Shown piece by piece: positions 12,572-14,041 of a DNA stretch of 14,041 bases (the stretch's first letter is position 1; each line of letters starts with the position of its first letter). The notes under the pieces were generated by a model. It was not told the DNA's origin. It saw only the letters and a list, made by a program, of their open reading frames with translations, and did not search any database. The position numbers were made by a program, and so were the translations under genes. The stretch covers positions 1-14,041 of the forward strand of contig JAGWUW010000028.1 of assembly GCA_028868235.1 (NCBI GenBank), written 5' to 3'. Source of the stretch: Betaproteobacteria bacterium (GTDB lineage Bacteria > Pseudomonadota > Gammaproteobacteria > Burkholderiales > Rhodocyclaceae).

Positions 12572-14041
12572 TCAGGCCATCCGCCCGAGCCAGCGCAACA
12601 AAGCGGCGAACAGAAGGCGCGGCTCCACCGGCTTGGCGACAAAATCGTTCATACCGGTTGCAATGCAGCGCTGGCGGTCATCGTCGAAGGCGTTGGCCGT
12701 CATGGCGATGATCGGCACCGCGATACAGGCAGGTATGGCGCGAATCGCCCGAGTCGCCTCCAGACCATCCATCAGCGGCATCTGCATATCCATCAGGATC
12801 ACATCGTAGGGATGCCGACTTGCCGCGGCAACAGCCTCCCTACCGTTAACAGCGACATCGGCGACTAACCCAACTTCATCGAGCATGGAAAGTGCAATTT
12901 CACGATTGAGCGCATCGTCCTCGACTAGCAGCACCCGTTTGCCGCGCCCCGCCTCGGTCAACATGCGGCCAATCTGACCGGGATCGATAGTCGAAGGCAC
13001 ACCCCGAACCGCACGGTCGATCGCCAAACGGGCTGTGAACCAGAACAGACTGCCCTTGCCCAGCTCACTCTGCACCCCTACCTCGCCCCCCATCAACTGA
13101 GCGAATTTACGGGCGATGGCCAACCCCAGGCCAGTACCACGATGACGACGGGTCGAAGAGTTGTCGACTTGCTCGAATTCCGAAAACAGCATCGCCATAT
13201 CCTCGGCGGCGATGCCGATACCGCTATCCTCCACCTCAAAGCGCAGCAGTACATCATCAACCGTCTGCCCAAGTAAAAGCACCCGCAGGCGCACCTGCCC
13301 CGCCTCAGTGAACTTGAGAGCGTTACCAACATAATTGAGCAAAGCCTGCTGCAGACGACCGCTGTCGCCAATCAGGTGTTCGGGAATACCAGGATCGATT
13401 TCGGTATCCAGTACCAGTCCCTTCTCAGAAGCCCTTTCCTGCTGCATGGAAACCAGATTAGCGATTACCTGGCGCACAGACAGCGGCTCGCTGGCCAGCG
13501 TGAATTTACCCGCCTCAATCTTGGAAAGATCAAGCACCCCGTTGATCAGGTCGAGCAAATGCCGGCTAGCCGTATCGATCTTGGCCAGGTGCTCCTGCTG
13601 TCCCTCCTGCAAGCCATTCCGGCGCAACAAATGGAGTCCACCGGTGATGGCATTGAGCGGCGTGCGGATTTCATGGCTCATATTGGCGAGGAAGGCGCTC
13701 TTCGCCCGACTGGCAGCCTCTGCAGCGTGCATAGATTCGGACAGCGCGGCCGTACGCTCGGCAACCTGCGATTCGAGTTGGTCCCGATGCTGCTCCAGTT
13801 CGCGTTGCGCCGCTTCCCGTTCGCGCGCCCAGTTGGCCCCCAGCCAGTTGCCCCAGAGAATGCCGCCCAGCCCAAGAAGCCAGATCAGGATGTGTGTCAC
13901 TCCCAAACCCCTCTGGGTTTCCGCAATCTGCTGAAGATAAGGCTCCAGCGGCAGGTTCAGGCCCGTCGCCCCCCGCATGTCGCCAGTCTTGTAGCCGAGA
14001 ATGGCATGGCACTTATCGCAGCCCGGTTCCATGAACATGGC
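12572..14041 (-). CDS. Hybrid sensor histidine kinase with CxxCH haem-type sensor (N-terminus outside window)
   Basis: The reading frame is open to the window edge (last codon GCC at 14039-14041), so the start lies outside. Counting from the first Met (14038), the order is: the end of a periplasmic sensor domain with CDKCH at 7-11 followed by [17 protein letters not shown]; a membrane helix (about 48-67); a coiled coil (about 72-110); and a HisKA domain with His122 ([10 protein letters not shown]). The ATPase domain has the N-box around [11 protein letters not shown], plus DSGIG and GTGLGLAI. A receiver domain holds phosphoacceptor Asp417 (ILMDMQMP). No Hpt domain is present, so a separate phosphotransfer partner or target is needed.

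The sensor end resembles DUF3365/Tll0287-like domains, which bind haem c and may sense redox state or gas. It converges on the Cache gene. Confidence 0.92.

Noticed and set aside
1..14041. CRISPR arrays, tRNA or rRNA genes, insertion sequences, phage genes
   Set aside because: No regularly spaced repeats, no cloverleaf or rRNA-like sequence and no transposase, integrase or structural phage proteins were seen.

Overview
The window looks like a high-GC betaproteobacterial chromosome, perhaps Rhodocyclales or a relative. That is an inference from codon usage, gene content and family mix, not from any marker gene. Its core (about 0.8 to 12.5 kb) is a periplasmic quinoprotein alcohol-oxidation locus. 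A PQQ-dependent alcohol dehydrogenase (8884-10662, +) carries the extra aspartate (D323-F-D325) that marks lanthanide-dependent enzymes. It is transcribed divergently from a compact seven-gene operon on the minus strand (8478 down to 832).

In transcription order the minus operon encodes a fused SoxYZ-like carrier, a periplasmic metallo-beta-lactamase-fold hydrolase (the 'quinoprotein relay' pair), a TonB protein, a TonB-dependent outer-membrane receptor, a NarL/UhpB-type sensor kinase, its LuxR-type response regulator, and a proline iminopeptidase-like alpha/beta hydrolase. The first six genes are joined by five consecutive 4-bp stop/start overlaps (three ATGA, two GTGA). The 405-bp divergent region (8479-8883) holds two near-consensus sigma-54 promoters, one facing each way. 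An 8-bp inverted repeat lies between them, at distances suited to a shared enhancer for a sigma-54 activator that is not encoded in the window.

Downstream of the dehydrogenase are two UUCG-capped hairpins, the second a good intrinsic terminator. Then come a small exported monohaem cytochrome c (11133-11513, a likely electron acceptor) and an exported soluble protein made of two Cache domains (11602-12456), closed by a strong terminator at 12478-12509. Converging on these from the right edge is a hybrid sensor histidine kinase (12572-14041, N-terminus off the window) whose visible sensor end has a CxxCH haem motif like DUF3365/Tll0287 sensors.

The left end (1-760) is different: more AT-rich, with the tail of one small unknown gene and a diverged second copy of it (408-752), plus what looks like decayed coding sequence between them.

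Working model (inference): the dehydrogenase oxidises alcohols in the periplasm with PQQ and probably a lanthanide. The receptor and its dedicated TonB bring in a needed cofactor or metal chelate (PQQ, a lanthanophore, or another). The SoxYZ/hydrolase pair assists product handling or enzyme maturation. Cytochrome c carries electrons onward, and the two-component and sigma-54 systems set expression.
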